Shown here piece by piece: positions 8,600 through 17,473 of a stretch of 40,601 bases of DNA. Source of the stretch: an uncultured Maricaulis sp. (GTDB lineage Bacteria > Pseudomonadota > Alphaproteobacteria > Caulobacterales > Maricaulaceae); contig NZ_CAJQOO010000026.1 in assembly GCF_905480005.1 (NCBI RefSeq), forward strand, positions 1-40,601, given 5' to 3'. Below the pieces are notes generated by a model. That model saw nothing but the letters and a program-made list of their open reading frames with translations. It made no database searches and was not told where the DNA came from. The position numbers and the translations under genes are program-made. Each line of letters starts with the position of its first letter. Position 1 is the stretch's first letter.

Positions 8600-9648
8600 A
8601 GGCGACGGCCCGCGATGCCGACGCCCGGGTTCGCAAGCCCGACCAGTCGATCAGGGCCTATCTGATCTATGGTCCGGATCGTGGTCTCACGCATGAGCGC
8701 GCCCAAACCCTGGTCAAGGCCGTGCTCGAAGATCCCGACGACCCGTTCGCGCTCACCCAGCTGACCGAGGAGGACCTCAAATCAGACCCAGCCGGCCTTG
8801 CCGATGCGATGGCGGCCATGTCCCTGACCGGCGGCAAGCGCCTGGTTCGCGTCCGCCTCAATGGCGAGACCGGGAGTGGGCCGATCATCGAGTTGATCAA
8901 GGCGCTGGAAGACGGCTCTCTCGCGGCGGAAGCCGTGCTGTTGGTCGAGTCAGGCGATTTAACGCCGCGAGGGAAGCTCCGAAAAACCTTTGAACCCGCT
9001 AAAAACGCAATAACGATAGCATGTTACGCAGATACCACCCATTCACTCGAATCGCTATGCGAAGACATGCTCAAGGTTGAGAATTTGAATCTTGCTCGCG
9101 ATGCGCGTGACGCGTGGTTGCCGAGACTGGAAGGAGACCGGGCTCTTGCTCGCGGCGAGATCGAAAAGCTGATCCTCTACAAAGGGCTCGCCGGTCAGCG
9201 GGGAGAAGGAGAGGACACCGTCACGCGCGCCGATATTGAAGCGGTCGCGGCTGATCAGGGAGAGGCCCAGCTCGACTCGGTCCTTGCCCCCGCCCTGCTC
9301 GGTCAGCTGACGAAAGCAGACAGTGCCTATCACCGCTCGATTACCGCGGGCGGATCTGCTGTCGGCATTCTTCGGGCCCTGCAGCGGCGGCTCGACCAGC
9401 TCAGTGCCGTCCACGCAGCCGGCGGGAATGACGGGGCTCTGGCGCGCAGCGGTGCGCCGCGCTTCGGGCCCCAGGCCGACATGTTCAAGCGGCAGCTATC
9501 ACTTTGGCGTGGCCGGCGACTGGACCATGCGCGCCAACTCGCCTTCGATGCTGAGCGCTCTGTGAAGCGGTCAGGCGCCCCGACCGAAGCGCTGGTTGGT
9601 GATCTCTTGCTTCGACTGGCTCGGGGTGCGGCCCAGATTGGTCGCTGA
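8596..9648 (+). CDS. holA: DNA polymerase III delta subunit
   Basis: A 350-residue delta subunit of the clamp loader. Family blocks are the opening YLIYGPDRGL, VRVRLNGE, LLVESGDLTPRGKLRK, a central CYADT segment, WLPRLEGDRALARGEIEKL, and a C-terminal region with LLGQLTKADSAY, GILRALQRRLDQL and LARGAAQI. Delta opens the beta sliding clamp so it can be loaded at primed DNA. The GTG at 8596 overlaps the lptE stop in a GTGA arrangement, implying translational coupling. Its stop (9648) directly abuts the parB stop (9649) with no intergenic base, so no separate terminator exists between the two convergent operons. Confidence 0.93.
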   Translation: MKATARDADARVRKPDQSIRAYLIYGPDRGLTHERAQTLVKAVLEDPDDPFALTQLTEEDLKSDPAGLADAMAAMSLTGGKRLVRVRLNGETGSGPIIELIKALEDGSLAAEAVLLVESGDLTPRGKLRKTFEPAKNAITIACYADTTHSLESLCEDMLKVENLNLARDARDAWLPRLEGDRALARGEIEKLILYKGLAGQRGEGEDTVTRADIEAVAADQGEAQLDSVLAPALLGQLTKADSAYHRSITAGGSAVGILRALQRRLDQLSAVHAAGGNDGALARSGAPRFGPQADMFKRQLSLWRGRRLDHARQLAFDAERSVKRSGAPTEALVGDLLLRLARGAAQIGR

Positions 9649-10572
9649 TTATCCGCGCGTGGCGTCAGCGCTCAGACGCCGGCAAACATCGTCCAATTGC
9701 TCGAGCGTCTTGTACTGAACCCGCAATTCGCCGCCTTTTGCGCCGTGCCGGATATCGACGGTCAAACCCAGTCGGGCCGTGATATCGGCTTCCAATGCCC
9801 GTGTGTCAGCATCCTTGTCAGCACCCGATTTCGTGGCAGACTTGGTCTCCGGTGCGCTGGGATTCTGGGCCGTTCTAGCAAGCTTCTCCGCTTCACGAAC
9901 CGACAGGCCACCATCGATGATTTGCTCTGCCAGGACAGTCGGATCGGGCGCGCTGGCAATCGCTCGCGCATGACCTGCGGACAGCTTTCCTTCGGCCAGA
10001 TAGGTCAGCACGGAGTCAGGGAGTGACAGGAGGCGCATCATGTTCGCGACATGGCTGCGGCTCTTCGAAACAGCCTGCGCGACGTCTTCCTGTGTATGAC
10101 CAAAGCGGTCGATCAGCTGGCGATACGCCTGCGCCTCTTCAACCGGGTTCAGATCCGCACGCTGGACGTTCTCGACTATTCCGATCTCGAGCGTTTCGCG
10201 ATCGGTGAGATCGCGAACCAGGGCAGGAACTTCATGCAGGCGTGCCCGCTGCGCCGCCCGCCAGCGGCGTTCGCCGGCGACGATCTGGAACTTCCCGCCA
10301 CCATCGATCGGGCGAACGAGGATGGGTTGAACAATGCCCTTGTCGGCAATGGAGTCGGCCAATGCATTGAGCTCTGGCTCGGTGATCGTCTTGCGCGGCT
10401 GATCCGGATTGGGGGCGATCAGCTCGATCGGAATCATGCGAACGCCATCACGGGACGGCCGGCGGGATTCCGTGGTCTCCGCTTCCGGTGCGCTATAGCC
10501 CTCTGTATCGGTTTCGCCGAGCAGGGCCGACAATCCGCGCCCGAGACGCTTGTTCTTTTCGCTGGCGCTCAT
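9649..10572 (-). CDS. parB: Chromosome partitioning protein ParB (parS-binding CTPase)
   Basis: A 307-residue ParB. The N-terminal KRLGRGLSALLGE helix is the usual ParA-contacting segment. The CTP-binding core has PNPDQPRK and GERRWRA (100-106); the latter is the GxRRxxA nucleotide box. A helix-turn-helix follows in HTQEDVAQAVSKSRSHVANMM (within about 150-175), giving parS recognition, and the C-terminal dimer domain ends the protein. Loaded at parS, it spreads as a sliding clamp and activates ParA to segregate the origin. The ATG overlaps the parA stop by 4 bases, so the two are translationally coupled. Cognate parS sites lie 1.4 and 3.4 kb upstream in this window. Confidence 0.98.
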   Translation of the reverse strand: MSASEKNKRLGRGLSALLGETDTEGYSAPEAETTESRRPSRDGVRMIPIELIAPNPDQPRKTITEPELNALADSIADKGIVQPILVRPIDGGGKFQIVAGERRWRAAQRARLHEVPALVRDLTDRETLEIGIVENVQRADLNPVEEAQAYRQLIDRFGHTQEDVAQAVSKSRSHVANMMRLLSLPDSVLTYLAEGKLSAGHARAIASAPDPTVLAEQIIDGGLSVREAEKLARTAQNPSAPETKSATKSGADKDADTRALEADITARLGLTVDIRHGAKGGELRVQYKTLEQLDDVCRRLSADATRG

Positions 10573-11414
10573 GCCACTTCACCTTGTTCTTCGCGTCGCC
10601 GCTTGCGTTCCTGCTGAACGATTTCCTTGGCCAGACTGATATAGGCTTGGGATCCGGAGCATTGCAGATCGTAGAGCAGAACCGGCTTTCCCACAGACGG
10701 CGCCTCGGAGACACGCACATTGCGCGGGATCACCGTCTTGTAGACCTTGTCCCCGAAATGCTCCCGGACATCGGCAGCCACTTCTGCGGAGAGGTTGTTG
10801 CGGCTGTCATACATTGTCAGGACGACACCCTGGATATCCAGACGGGAATTGAGATGCCCCCGAACCCGATCAATCGTCTTGAGGAGTTGGGACAGGCCTT
10901 CAAGAGCGAAAAACTCACACTGAAGGGGCACCAGAATCGCGTCGGCGGCGGTCAGGGAATTGACCGTGAGCACGTTCAGAGAAGGCGGGCAGTCGATCAG
11001 TATATAGTCGAGACCGGCCGCATCCGTGCCCAAGGCCTGCATACTCTGGTCGATTGCGCGTTTGAGCCGGTAGGATCGCCGCTGATCATCTGCCAGTTCG
11101 AGTTCGGCTCCTGACAAAAGCTCATCTGACGGGACGATGGAAAGCCCCGGCACGACCGTCGGCACCATGGCAGACTTGAGGGAATCCCCGCCCACGAGCA
11201 CGTCATAGGATGTCAGGGTCCGCTTGGCAGGCGGGACGCCCAACCCCGTCGAGGCATTGCCCTGCGGGTCAAGGTCGATAATCGCGACCTTTTGCTTGAT
11301 CGCCGCCAGAGCGGTTCCGAGATTGATGGCGGTCGTGGTCTTGCCCACGCCCCCCTTCTGATTGGCAACAGCAATGACTCGGGGCGCCTTGGCGCGCTGG
11401 ACGTCAGTTAGCAC
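10569..11414 (-). CDS. parA: Chromosome partitioning ATPase ParA
   Basis: A 281-residue deviant Walker ATPase. The P-loop is KGGVGKTT with the signature lysine, switch I is [13 protein letters not shown], and the Walker B-like strand is [14 protein letters not shown]. ParA dimers bound to nucleoid DNA pull ParB-parS complexes and separate sister origins. The start is ambiguous: GTG at 11414 has a good AGGTGG ribosome site six bases away inside the rsmG tail, while an in-frame ATG at 11426 adds four residues but has no such site, so I chose the GTG. It overlaps the end of rsmG and belongs to the leftward mnmG-rsmG-parA-parB run. Confidence 0.97.
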   Translation of the reverse strand: MLTDVQRAKAPRVIAVANQKGGVGKTTTAINLGTALAAIKQKVAIIDLDPQGNASTGLGVPPAKRTLTSYDVLVGGDSLKSAMVPTVVPGLSIVPSDELLSGAELELADDQRRSYRLKRAIDQSMQALGTDAAGLDYILIDCPPSLNVLTVNSLTAADAILVPLQCEFFALEGLSQLLKTIDRVRGHLNSRLDIQGVVLTMYDSRNNLSAEVAADVREHFGDKVYKTVIPRNVRVSEAPSVGKPVLLYDLQCSGSQAYISLAKEIVQQERKRRREEQGEVA

Positions 11415-12027
11415 GTTCCACCTCATGAATACGCAGGATCACACCGTCACTGGTCTGACTGGGTATGACTTCATGATCGAATGTCCAGTTTTTACGGGCC
11501 TCGGTCAATTCATCCCGATAGTTTTGCCCTTTGAAGAAAAGGCCTTGAGCCTTGTTTTTCAACAAAGGCGCGACATAGCCCAATAATTTATTCAAAGGGG
11601 CGAAGGCCCGCGCTGTCACCAGGTCGAAGTTTTCCGCCGGATCGAGTGTTTCCACGCGCACCGAACGCGCCTCCGCATTGAGCTCCAGCGCCGCGATCGT
11701 CTTGCGCAGAAAGGCCACTTTCTTGCCAACGGAATCCACCATGACTACCGAGGCTGATTGTCCGCGATCACGGAAACCGAGGGCCAGGGCTATTCCGGGA
11801 AAGCCTGCTCCGGCGCCCAGGTCCGCCACCCTGCTCACATCCGTCGATATATGCTCAAGAAGCTGGAAACTATCGAGCGCATGACGATGCCAGAACTGGT
11901 CGAGCGTCGACCGGCCGACCAGATTGGTATGGGCATTGGTCTCCATCAGGAGCGTCCGCCACTGATCAAAAGCGGCCAGTGTTTCACGTGAAACACCGGT
12001 CTGACGGCCGAAGGCCTCGCGATCCAT
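11404..12027 (-). CDS. rsmG: 16S rRNA (guanine527-N7) methyltransferase RsmG
   Basis: A 207-residue SAM-dependent methyltransferase (former GidB). Motif I is [17 protein letters not shown]; the acidic [15 protein letters not shown] and the VTARAFAPL block follow. It adds the m7G527 mark to 16S rRNA; loss gives low-level streptomycin resistance in other bacteria. Codons for GVSRETL near the N-terminus are part of a perfect parS site (11980-11995), so this segment is under both protein and DNA constraint. The gene begins directly at the mnmG stop codon and its 3' end overlaps parA, typical of the gidA-gidB-parAB cluster near origins. Confidence 0.97.
   Translation of the reverse strand: MDREAFGRQTGVSRETLAAFDQWRTLLMETNAHTNLVGRSTLDQFWHRHALDSFQLLEHISTDVSRVADLGAGAGFPGIALALGFRDRGQSASVVMVDSVGKKVAFLRKTIAALELNAEARSVRVETLDPAENFDLVTARAFAPLNKLLGYVAPLLKNKAQGLFFKGQNYRDELTEARKNWTFDHEVIPSQTSDGVILRIHEVERAN
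11980..11995. promoter_or_regulatory. parS: parS centromere site (perfect), inside rsmG
   Basis: TGTTTCACGTGAAACA is a perfect 16-base palindrome identical to the universal ParB-binding consensus. It lies in the rsmG coding sequence, encoding VSRET, about 1.4 kb upstream of parB. It should nucleate ParB loading and spreading. Confidence 0.95.
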
Positions 12028-13887
12028 CTAGCTCGCCTCCCGATCACGGCGTTTCACGTGGGCCAGAACCGCCGTCAAAGCGCCAGGCGTGACACCTTCA
12101 ATCCGCGCAGCCTGCCCCAGCGTCTCGGGTCTGGCGGTCTCCAACTTCTCTCGGGCCTCATTGGAGAGACCACCAATGCCGCGATAGTCCAGATCCCGCG
12201 GGAGACGAACCGCCTCGTCCTTCCGAAAGGCCAGAATGTCCGCCTGCTGTCGATCGATATAACCTGCATAGAGCGCATCGATCTCGATCTGCTCGGCGAC
12301 AGCCGGCGAGGCGCCTGCCAATTCCGGCCATATCTCACAAATCCTGGCCCAGTCCACATCCGGATAGGCCAGCAGGTCAGACACGCTCCGGCGCTTTCCA
12401 TCCGCATTTACAGCCACACCGTGAGCGGCGGCTTCATTGGGCGTAAGCGACAATCCAGAGACGAGTGAGCGCAGTCCTTCGAGCTCTGCCAATTTGGCAG
12501 CGAAGGCCGCATTCCGTGTCGCTCCGCTGAGCCCCAATGTCTCTGCCATTCCCGTCAAGCGTTGATCGGCATTATCCGCCCGCAGCGTCAGGCGATACTC
12601 GGCGCGAGATGTGAACATGCGATAGGGCTCGCTGACCCCACGCGTCACCAGGTCATCGATCATCACGCCGATATAGGCTTCCGACCGGCTCAACACGAAG
12701 GGTGCCCGCCCCGTGGCCGCCAGAGCCGCATTGGCGCCCGCCATCAAGCCCTGTGCAGCGGCCTCTTCATAACCCGTCGTTCCATTGATCTGACCCGCCA
12801 ACCAAAGCCCGGCCCGTTTGCGCAATTGCAGGGTCGCATCCAGTTCGCGCGGGTCGACATAATCATACTCGATCGCATAGCCATACCGCTTCACTTCAAC
12901 CTGTTCGAGGCCGGGAATGGTTTCCAGAAAGGCCTGCTGAACATCATCCGGAAGCGATGTGGAAATCCCGTTCGGATAGACCGTGTCATCTGCAAGACCT
13001 TCCGGCTCCAGGAAGACCTGGTGCTGGGACCGGTCCGCGAACCGAACGACCTTGTCCTCGATCGAGGGACAATAGCGCGGGCCGCGCCCCGCAATCGCTC
13101 CGGAATACACGGCAGACTGACCCAGATTATCCGCGATGATCTGGTGCGTCGCTTCCGTCGTCCGGGTAATCGCACAGGTGATCTGGGGGACAGCTATCGC
13201 CTCGGTCAGAAAGGAGAACGGCACAGGTGCCTCGTCGGCAGATTGCTGTTCCAGAGACTCCCAGTCGATGGACGATTTCCGCAAACGCGCCGGCGTACCG
13301 GTCTTCAGCCGACCCATCCGCAAATCGAGGCCGTAAAGCGTGTCCGACAAGCCGATCGATGGCGCTTCGCCGGCCCGGCCCGCCGGAATACGTTCCCGAC
13401 CTTTGTGGATGAGACCGCGCAGGAAGGTGCCGGTCGTCAGAACCACCGCCCTGGCGTTATAGACCACGCCCTCCGCATCAACCGCGCCAGTACAGACATC
13501 CCCATCAAAGACGAGATCCTCAACGGCGGCTGCGACAATCTCGAGATTATCCGTCGCCGACAACTCGCCCTGCATGGCTGACTTGTAGAGCGCGCGGTCA
13601 GACTGGGTCCGGGGGCCTCGGACGGCCGGCCCCTTGGACCGGTTGAGCAAACGAAACTGAATCCCGGAGACATCGGCAACCCGACCCATCACGCCGTCCA
13701 GGGCGTCAATCTCCCGCACGAGATGTCCCTTGCCCAGACCGCCAATGGCCGGATTGCAGGACATCTCTCCAATGGTCTCCAGCTTGTGGGTCATCAACAG
13801 GGTATCGGCGCCCAGTCGGGCCGACGCCGCCGCGGCATCACAGCCAGCATGGCCACCGCCAATGACAATAACATCCCAGGTTTTCAT
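12028..13887 (-). CDS. mnmG: tRNA uridine 5-carboxymethylaminomethyl modification enzyme MnmG
   Basis: A 619-residue FAD protein (former GidA). The dinucleotide fold [10 protein letters not shown] is at 10-19; [21 protein letters not shown] is the conserved block after it, with [51 protein letters not shown] and FTSRAEYRL further on. With MnmE it modifies the wobble uridine of several tRNAs. The ATG at 13887 gives the usual start [12 protein letters not shown]; an in-frame extension to 13980 would run over a parS site and is not conserved. Adjacent rsmG begins at the next base. The gene is separated from mnmE by 122 bases that include a perfect parS. Confidence 0.98.
   Translation of the reverse strand: MKTWDVIVIGGGHAGCDAAAASARLGADTLLMTHKLETIGEMSCNPAIGGLGKGHLVREIDALDGVMGRVADVSGIQFRLLNRSKGPAVRGPRTQSDRALYKSAMQGELSATDNLEIVAAAVEDLVFDGDVCTGAVDAEGVVYNARAVVLTTGTFLRGLIHKGRERIPAGRAGEAPSIGLSDTLYGLDLRMGRLKTGTPARLRKSSIDWESLEQQSADEAPVPFSFLTEAIAVPQITCAITRTTEATHQIIADNLGQSAVYSGAIAGRGPRYCPSIEDKVVRFADRSQHQVFLEPEGLADDTVYPNGISTSLPDDVQQAFLETIPGLEQVEVKRYGYAIEYDYVDPRELDATLQLRKRAGLWLAGQINGTTGYEEAAAQGLMAGANAALAATGRAPFVLSRSEAYIGVMIDDLVTRGVSEPYRMFTSRAEYRLTLRADNADQRLTGMAETLGLSGATRNAAFAAKLAELEGLRSLVSGLSLTPNEAAAHGVAVNADGKRRSVSDLLAYPDVDWARICEIWPELAGASPAVAEQIEIDALYAGYIDRQQADILAFRKDEAVRLPRDLDYRGIGGLSNEAREKLETARPETLGQAARIEGVTPGALTAVLAHVKRRDREAS
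12050..12065. promoter_or_regulatory. Degenerate parS-like half site at the mnmG 3' end
   Basis: CGTTTCACGTGGGCCA matches 12 of 16 parS positions, with the left half and centre intact and the right arm broken. It sits 70 bases from the perfect site, in the codons for AHVKR near the end of mnmG. It may be a decayed or weak ParB site, or the match may only reflect conserved MnmG codons. Confidence 0.4.
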
Positions 13888-13972
13888 GGGAGCGCTTCCG
13901 ATCCGAGACAGGGTAGATTGAGGCCGGTCTACATAGGGCTTTCGCCGAATAGAGTCGAGATCACGCAGGCGA

Positions 13973-13988
13973 TGTTTCACGTGAAACA
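13973..13988. promoter_or_regulatory. parS: parS centromere site (perfect), between mnmG and mnmE
   Basis: A second exact TGTTTCACGTGAAACA lies in the 122-base gap between mnmE and mnmG, 1978 bases from the first copy and about 10.3 kb from the putative origin. It lies upstream of the mnmG ATG, so ParB spreading from here may affect mnmG transcription. Confidence 0.96.
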
Positions 13989-14009
13989 GGCGCCAGGATT
14001 AACTCCGCC

Positions 14010-15326
14010 CTATTTCCCGATACAGAATTGCGAGAACACACGATCCAGAATGTCCTCGACATCCACCCGACCGGTCAGACTCTCCAGGGCCCGCACCGCC
14101 AAGCGCGCATCCTCACCCGCAAGCTCCGGAGCAAGTGCCAGATTGTCCCGGCAGCGTACCAGCGCTTCAAGCGCCGACTCGACGGCACGCCGGTGACGCA
14201 CCCGACTGAGTGCGGGCATCTCACGTGTGGAGAGACGATCCCGGACGATACCCTCAATCCGCTCCTCAAGCGCTTCAACGCCCTGACCCGACTTGGCGCT
14301 CAGCGGATAGGCTCCGTCCCGATCCGCATTCGGCGAAAGGTCGACCTTGTTCAGAACAAGAAGATCACCGTCGGTGAGGCGCCCACGCAGGTCGGATAAC
14401 TCTTCCTCCTCCCGCACATCAGCGACACCAATCCGCAAATCAGCATGTTCGGCCCGATCCAGCGCCCGACGGACACCTTCAGCCTCGATCGCATCAACAG
14501 CTTCACGCAGCCCCGCCGTATCCGAAATCACAACCGGGAATCCCGCCAGGGTCAGCTGGACCTCCACAATGTCGCGCGTGGTCCCCGGGATATCGGTGAC
14601 AATCGCGGCCTCACGCCGTGCGAGACAATTCAGGAGACTCGATTTTCCGGCATTGGGCGCTCCGATCAGGGCAATCGAGAACCCCGTCCGAACCCGCTCG
14701 CCGCGCCGACCATCATCGAGATGGGCAAACATGGACGAGACCAGCTCACTCAGCGGAGCATGCGCGGAGTGGGATAGCGCATCCGGCACGTCTTCCTCGT
14801 CCGGAAAATCAATCTCGCCTTCAATCGACGCCATCGCGGAGATCAAACGATCCCGCCATCCATCATAAAGTTCACGCAGCGATCCTGACATCTGGGCCAG
14901 GGCCTGCTTCCGCTGACCTTCGGTCTCCGCCTCGATCAGATCGGCCAGGCCTTCGGCCTCGGTCAGATCGATTTTCTCATTCTCGAAAGCGCGCCGCGTG
15001 AACTCGCCCGCCTCAGCCGGATGGGCGCCAGCCTCGTCAAGCGCGTGAAGAACGGCCTCAATAACCGCCGGCCCGCCATGCACGTGAAACTCGACACTGT
15101 CCTCGCCGGTAAAGCTCGCTGGGCCCGGGAACCAGATCACCAGACCCCGATCCATCACCGCGCCATCGACCGACCGCAAGGCTCTCAGCGACGCTTTCCG
15201 CGGTGACGGGCGCGGGAGACCGGCGAGCGCATCAAGAATTGGCCCGGAACTGCCTCCTGACAGCCGAATAACCGCAACACCCGAACGCCCAGGCGGCGTC
15301 GCCAACGCATAAACAGTTGTATTCAA
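14010..15326 (-). CDS. mnmE: tRNA modification GTPase MnmE
   Basis: A 438-residue GTPase (former TrmE). The N-terminal folate-binding domain opens NTTVYALATPPGRSGVAV and contains ASFTGEDSVEFHVHGG. The G domain has GAPNAGKSS (G1), DIPGTTRD (G2), DTAGLRE (G3) and NKVD (G4). The protein ends FCIGK, carrying the catalytic cysteine of the family. It works with MnmG on tRNA wobble uridines. I chose TTG at 15326, because its product starts as MnmE proteins normally do. A GTG at 15359 would add 11 residues and overlap the upstream DUF6489 gene by 29 bases. Confidence 0.95.
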   Translation of the reverse strand: MNTTVYALATPPGRSGVAVIRLSGGSSGPILDALAGLPRPSPRKASLRALRSVDGAVMDRGLVIWFPGPASFTGEDSVEFHVHGGPAVIEAVLHALDEAGAHPAEAGEFTRRAFENEKIDLTEAEGLADLIEAETEGQRKQALAQMSGSLRELYDGWRDRLISAMASIEGEIDFPDEEDVPDALSHSAHAPLSELVSSMFAHLDDGRRGERVRTGFSIALIGAPNAGKSSLLNCLARREAAIVTDIPGTTRDIVEVQLTLAGFPVVISDTAGLREAVDAIEAEGVRRALDRAEHADLRIGVADVREEEELSDLRGRLTDGDLLVLNKVDLSPNADRDGAYPLSAKSGQGVEALEERIEGIVRDRLSTREMPALSRVRHRRAVESALEALVRCRDNLALAPELAGEDARLAVRALESLTGRVDVEDILDRVFSQFCIGK

Positions 15327-15330
15327 TGGA

Positions 15331-15579
15331 CTAACTGCCCTTGCCGGACCCGGGAACACCCCCCGCCTGGCGCATCATGTCCATGAATTGATTGGTCATT
15401 TGACCCCCAACGGCGGACCATTGACGCATCAAGACCTCAGGCTCCATGGATTCCAGATTGGCTTCGGTGCGGCGCACAACCTCGTCCACCATGGCTTCAT
15501 TGATCCGGGTCACATCCGGAAGGCCCAGAAAGCTCCGGGCTTCTTCCGGACTGCACTCGATGTCGATCTTGACCTTCAT
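15331..15579 (-). CDS. DUF6489 family small protein
   Basis: An 82-residue protein with the opening MKVKIDIECSPEEARSFLGLPD, a conserved alphaproteobacterial family placed next to mnmE. It is predicted soluble, mostly helical after residue 20, with MRQWSAVGGQ and a Gly/Ser-rich tail. No function is known to me. The ATG at 15579 was preferred over an in-frame upstream one at 15639 because it opens the conserved beta strand; the extension would overlap the divergent hydrolase. Its stop is 4 bases before the TTG start chosen for mnmE, so the two genes are probably cotranscribed. Confidence 0.8.
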   Translation of the reverse strand: MKVKIDIECSPEEARSFLGLPDVTRINEAMVDEVVRRTEANLESMEPEVLMRQWSAVGGQMTNQFMDMMRQAGGVPGSGKGS

Positions 15580-15627
15580 ACCGGCCTCGCTTGAACTGGC
15601 TGCAAGAGCACTCAACAGGAGCCTCCC

Positions 15628-16326
15628 ATGGCAGGTCAATATATCCCCATCAAGGGACGTGATGGGGATTTTTCCGCTTACCGCGCCGTGCCCGCATCAG
15701 GGACAGGGCCGGGCGTGTTGGTCTTGCAGGAGATATTCGGCGTCAACGCCAATATGCGCCTGATTTGCGACGGTCTTGCCGAAGCCGGTTTTGTCGCCTT
15801 GTGCCCGGATCTCTTCTGGCGCATCGAGCCCGGGATCGAACTCGACGATCATATCGATCCGGACCTGAAGCGCGCCTTCGCCCTGTTTACCCGGTTCGAT
15901 GTCGAGACCGGCATGCGCGACATCGCCGACTCGCTGTCTGCCCTCCGCGCGGATACGGCCTGCACCGGCAAAGCCGGCGCCATGGGATACTGCCTTGGCG
16001 GCCTGCTGGCGTATCTGACCGCCTGCAGAACCGATAGTGATGCGAGCGTCGGCTATTATGGCGTCGGCATAGACGCCCGCCTCGACGAGGCCCGTGACCT
16101 TGATCGCCCCCTGCTGCTCCACATCGCGGGGAAGGATCAATTCGTGCCGCCTGACGCGCAGGCCAGAATTCACGACGCTCTGGACGCCCATCCTGCAATC
16201 AGGCTCGAAGACTACCCGGATGATGACCACGCCTTCGCACGCCCGGGCGGGCTTCATTACAACGAAACCAGTGCCGGTCAGGCCAACGGCCTCACCATTC
16301 GCTTCCTTCATGACGCCCTGAACTGA
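15628..16326 (+). CDS. Dienelactone hydrolase family protein
   Basis: A 232-residue alpha/beta hydrolase. The nucleophile is Cys122 in GYCLGG, as in carboxymethylenebutenolidase; Asp170 (GKDQFVP) and His201 (DDDHAF) complete the triad. The oxyanion strand is VLVLQEIFGVN. Dienelactone hydrolases open the lactone ring in chlorocatechol breakdown, but many genomic members have other ester substrates, and no catabolic genes are near, so the substrate is unknown. A ribosome site CAGGAG at 15617-15621 precedes the ATG by 6 bases. It is divergent from the DUF6489 gene with a 48-base gap. A small hairpin at 16337-16357 follows the stop. Confidence 0.88.
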   Translation: MAGQYIPIKGRDGDFSAYRAVPASGTGPGVLVLQEIFGVNANMRLICDGLAEAGFVALCPDLFWRIEPGIELDDHIDPDLKRAFALFTRFDVETGMRDIADSLSALRADTACTGKAGAMGYCLGGLLAYLTACRTDSDASVGYYGVGIDARLDEARDLDRPLLLHIAGKDQFVPPDAQARIHDALDAHPAIRLEDYPDDDHAFARPGGLHYNETSAGQANGLTIRFLHDALN

Positions 16327-16336
16327 GCCGGCATTG

Positions 16337-16357
16337 GCGAGCGCCAGGACGGCTCGC
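16337..16357 (+). repeat. Hairpin downstream of the dienelactone hydrolase gene
   Basis: GCGAGC and GCTCGC form a 6-bp stem around a 9-base loop, 11 bases after the stop codon. The following sequence is GCAATTGTT, not a T-run, so termination is possible but not convincing. Confidence 0.3.
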
Positions 16358-16439
16358 GCAATTGTTAGCGTAAAGTCACTTGCCCATTCGAGGCCCGATA
16401 CGGCACTAAGGTTGTCAACATCCAACCCGGACAAGACCC

Positions 16440-17264
16440 TTGGCCCTCGTCGACGATCTCCGCGAAGTCCGCATCACCGGCTTCCCGCTTCGCTCACCAT
16501 TTCTGGTCATCACCACACTCTTCTGGGTGAGTACGGTGTGGTTGTTCGCCACCGCAAGCTGGTTCGATGCCATGCGCGTCCAGTCGGCTGCGCCCTACCA
16601 CGCCTATCTCCTGGGATGGACGCGGGGCATGCTGCCCTGGCTTTTCCTGTTTCCGATTGTGTTCAAGATTGGTGCCCGCCACAGCAATTCAGATTTCGTC
16701 GAGACCGCCAAGTCGGCGGCGATCGCCTGCTTCCTCGGCATGGGCGGCGTCGTGGTCTATGCCGCATTCGCATTTTCAATCGGCACCGAGCTGACGCCAC
16801 TGCAGACATTGAGCAGTCTGGGTGTGCGGGCCTTCCTCTGGGATATGGTCTTCTTCATCCTGGCCTTCCTTTTCGGTCGGCAGATGCGCCCGGCGATCGA
16901 TCCACGCCAATTCCATGCGCCCGACCTTGGCACACTGGCCGTCAAATCAAGTGGCAGCGTCGAATATGTGCCGGTCCGCGAGATCCTCGGCGCGACAGCG
17001 CAGGGCAATTATATCGCCTTGCATCTGGTCGACCGCGACGTCCTGCACCGGACGACCATGGCCAATCTCGAAGACGCCCTGTCCACGGCCGGCTTTGTCC
17101 GAATTCACAGATCGCATCTGGTCAATCCGGCCCGGATAAGCGTCGCGCGCTCCCGCGGCGAGAGCTTCCGGATTGTCGAATTGACGAATGGAATTCAACT
17201 GCCCGTATCGGATCGATATCGCTCCGAGGTTCGAGAGCAACTGGACCAGCGGGCGCTCGCCTGA
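16440..17264 (+). CDS. Membrane-anchored LytTR-domain DNA-binding regulator
   Basis: A 274-residue protein with four hydrophobic segments (about 22-42, 62-79, 90-112, 126-146), then a LytTR DNA-binding domain (about 165-268) recognised by VEYVPVREILGATAQGNYIALHL-like beta strands, FVRIHRSHLVNP and ISVARSRGESFRI. This is a LytTR one-component regulator tied to the membrane; the signal is unknown. Such proteins often pair with a small membrane inhibitor, but none is adjacent. No ATG lies near the N-terminus. The frame is closed upstream by TAA at 16407, leaving TTG 16440 as the best start before the first membrane segment, with a poor ribosome site. A strong terminator follows at 17405-17455. 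Confidence 0.85.
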   Translation: MALVDDLREVRITGFPLRSPFLVITTLFWVSTVWLFATASWFDAMRVQSAAPYHAYLLGWTRGMLPWLFLFPIVFKIGARHSNSDFVETAKSAAIACFLGMGGVVVYAAFAFSIGTELTPLQTLSSLGVRAFLWDMVFFILAFLFGRQMRPAIDPRQFHAPDLGTLAVKSSGSVEYVPVREILGATAQGNYIALHLVDRDVLHRTTMANLEDALSTAGFVRIHRSHLVNPARISVARSRGESFRIVELTNGIQLPVSDRYRSEVREQLDQRALA

Positions 17265-17404
17265 CGGCATTCGTCACCGCAACCAGCTCATTCATCACAT
17301 GCCGCCCGGGACGAGCTTCCGGGATCAATCCGACCCGCCTAAGCAGGACGAACGGTTTCCGTTGGGCGCCGTTCCGACCGGTGCGAAGTCCGGACGGAAT
17401 TTGG

Positions 17405-17455
17405 GCGGTTCATGGACAGGCCCCCTTTCAACCAATCCATGAACCGCTCTTTTTT
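17405..17455 (+). terminator. Intrinsic terminator after the LytTR gene
   Basis: A perfect 12-bp stem, GCGGTTCATGGA (17405-17416) and TCCATGAACCGC (17436-17447), encloses a 19-base loop and is followed by TCTTTTTT. It lies 140 bases after the LytTR stop and 18 bases before the end of the convergent GST gene. It is the clearest terminator in the window. The rest of the gap 17265-17404 holds no recognisable gene. Confidence 0.85.
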
Positions 17456-17473
17456 CATACGTCAGGCAAATCT

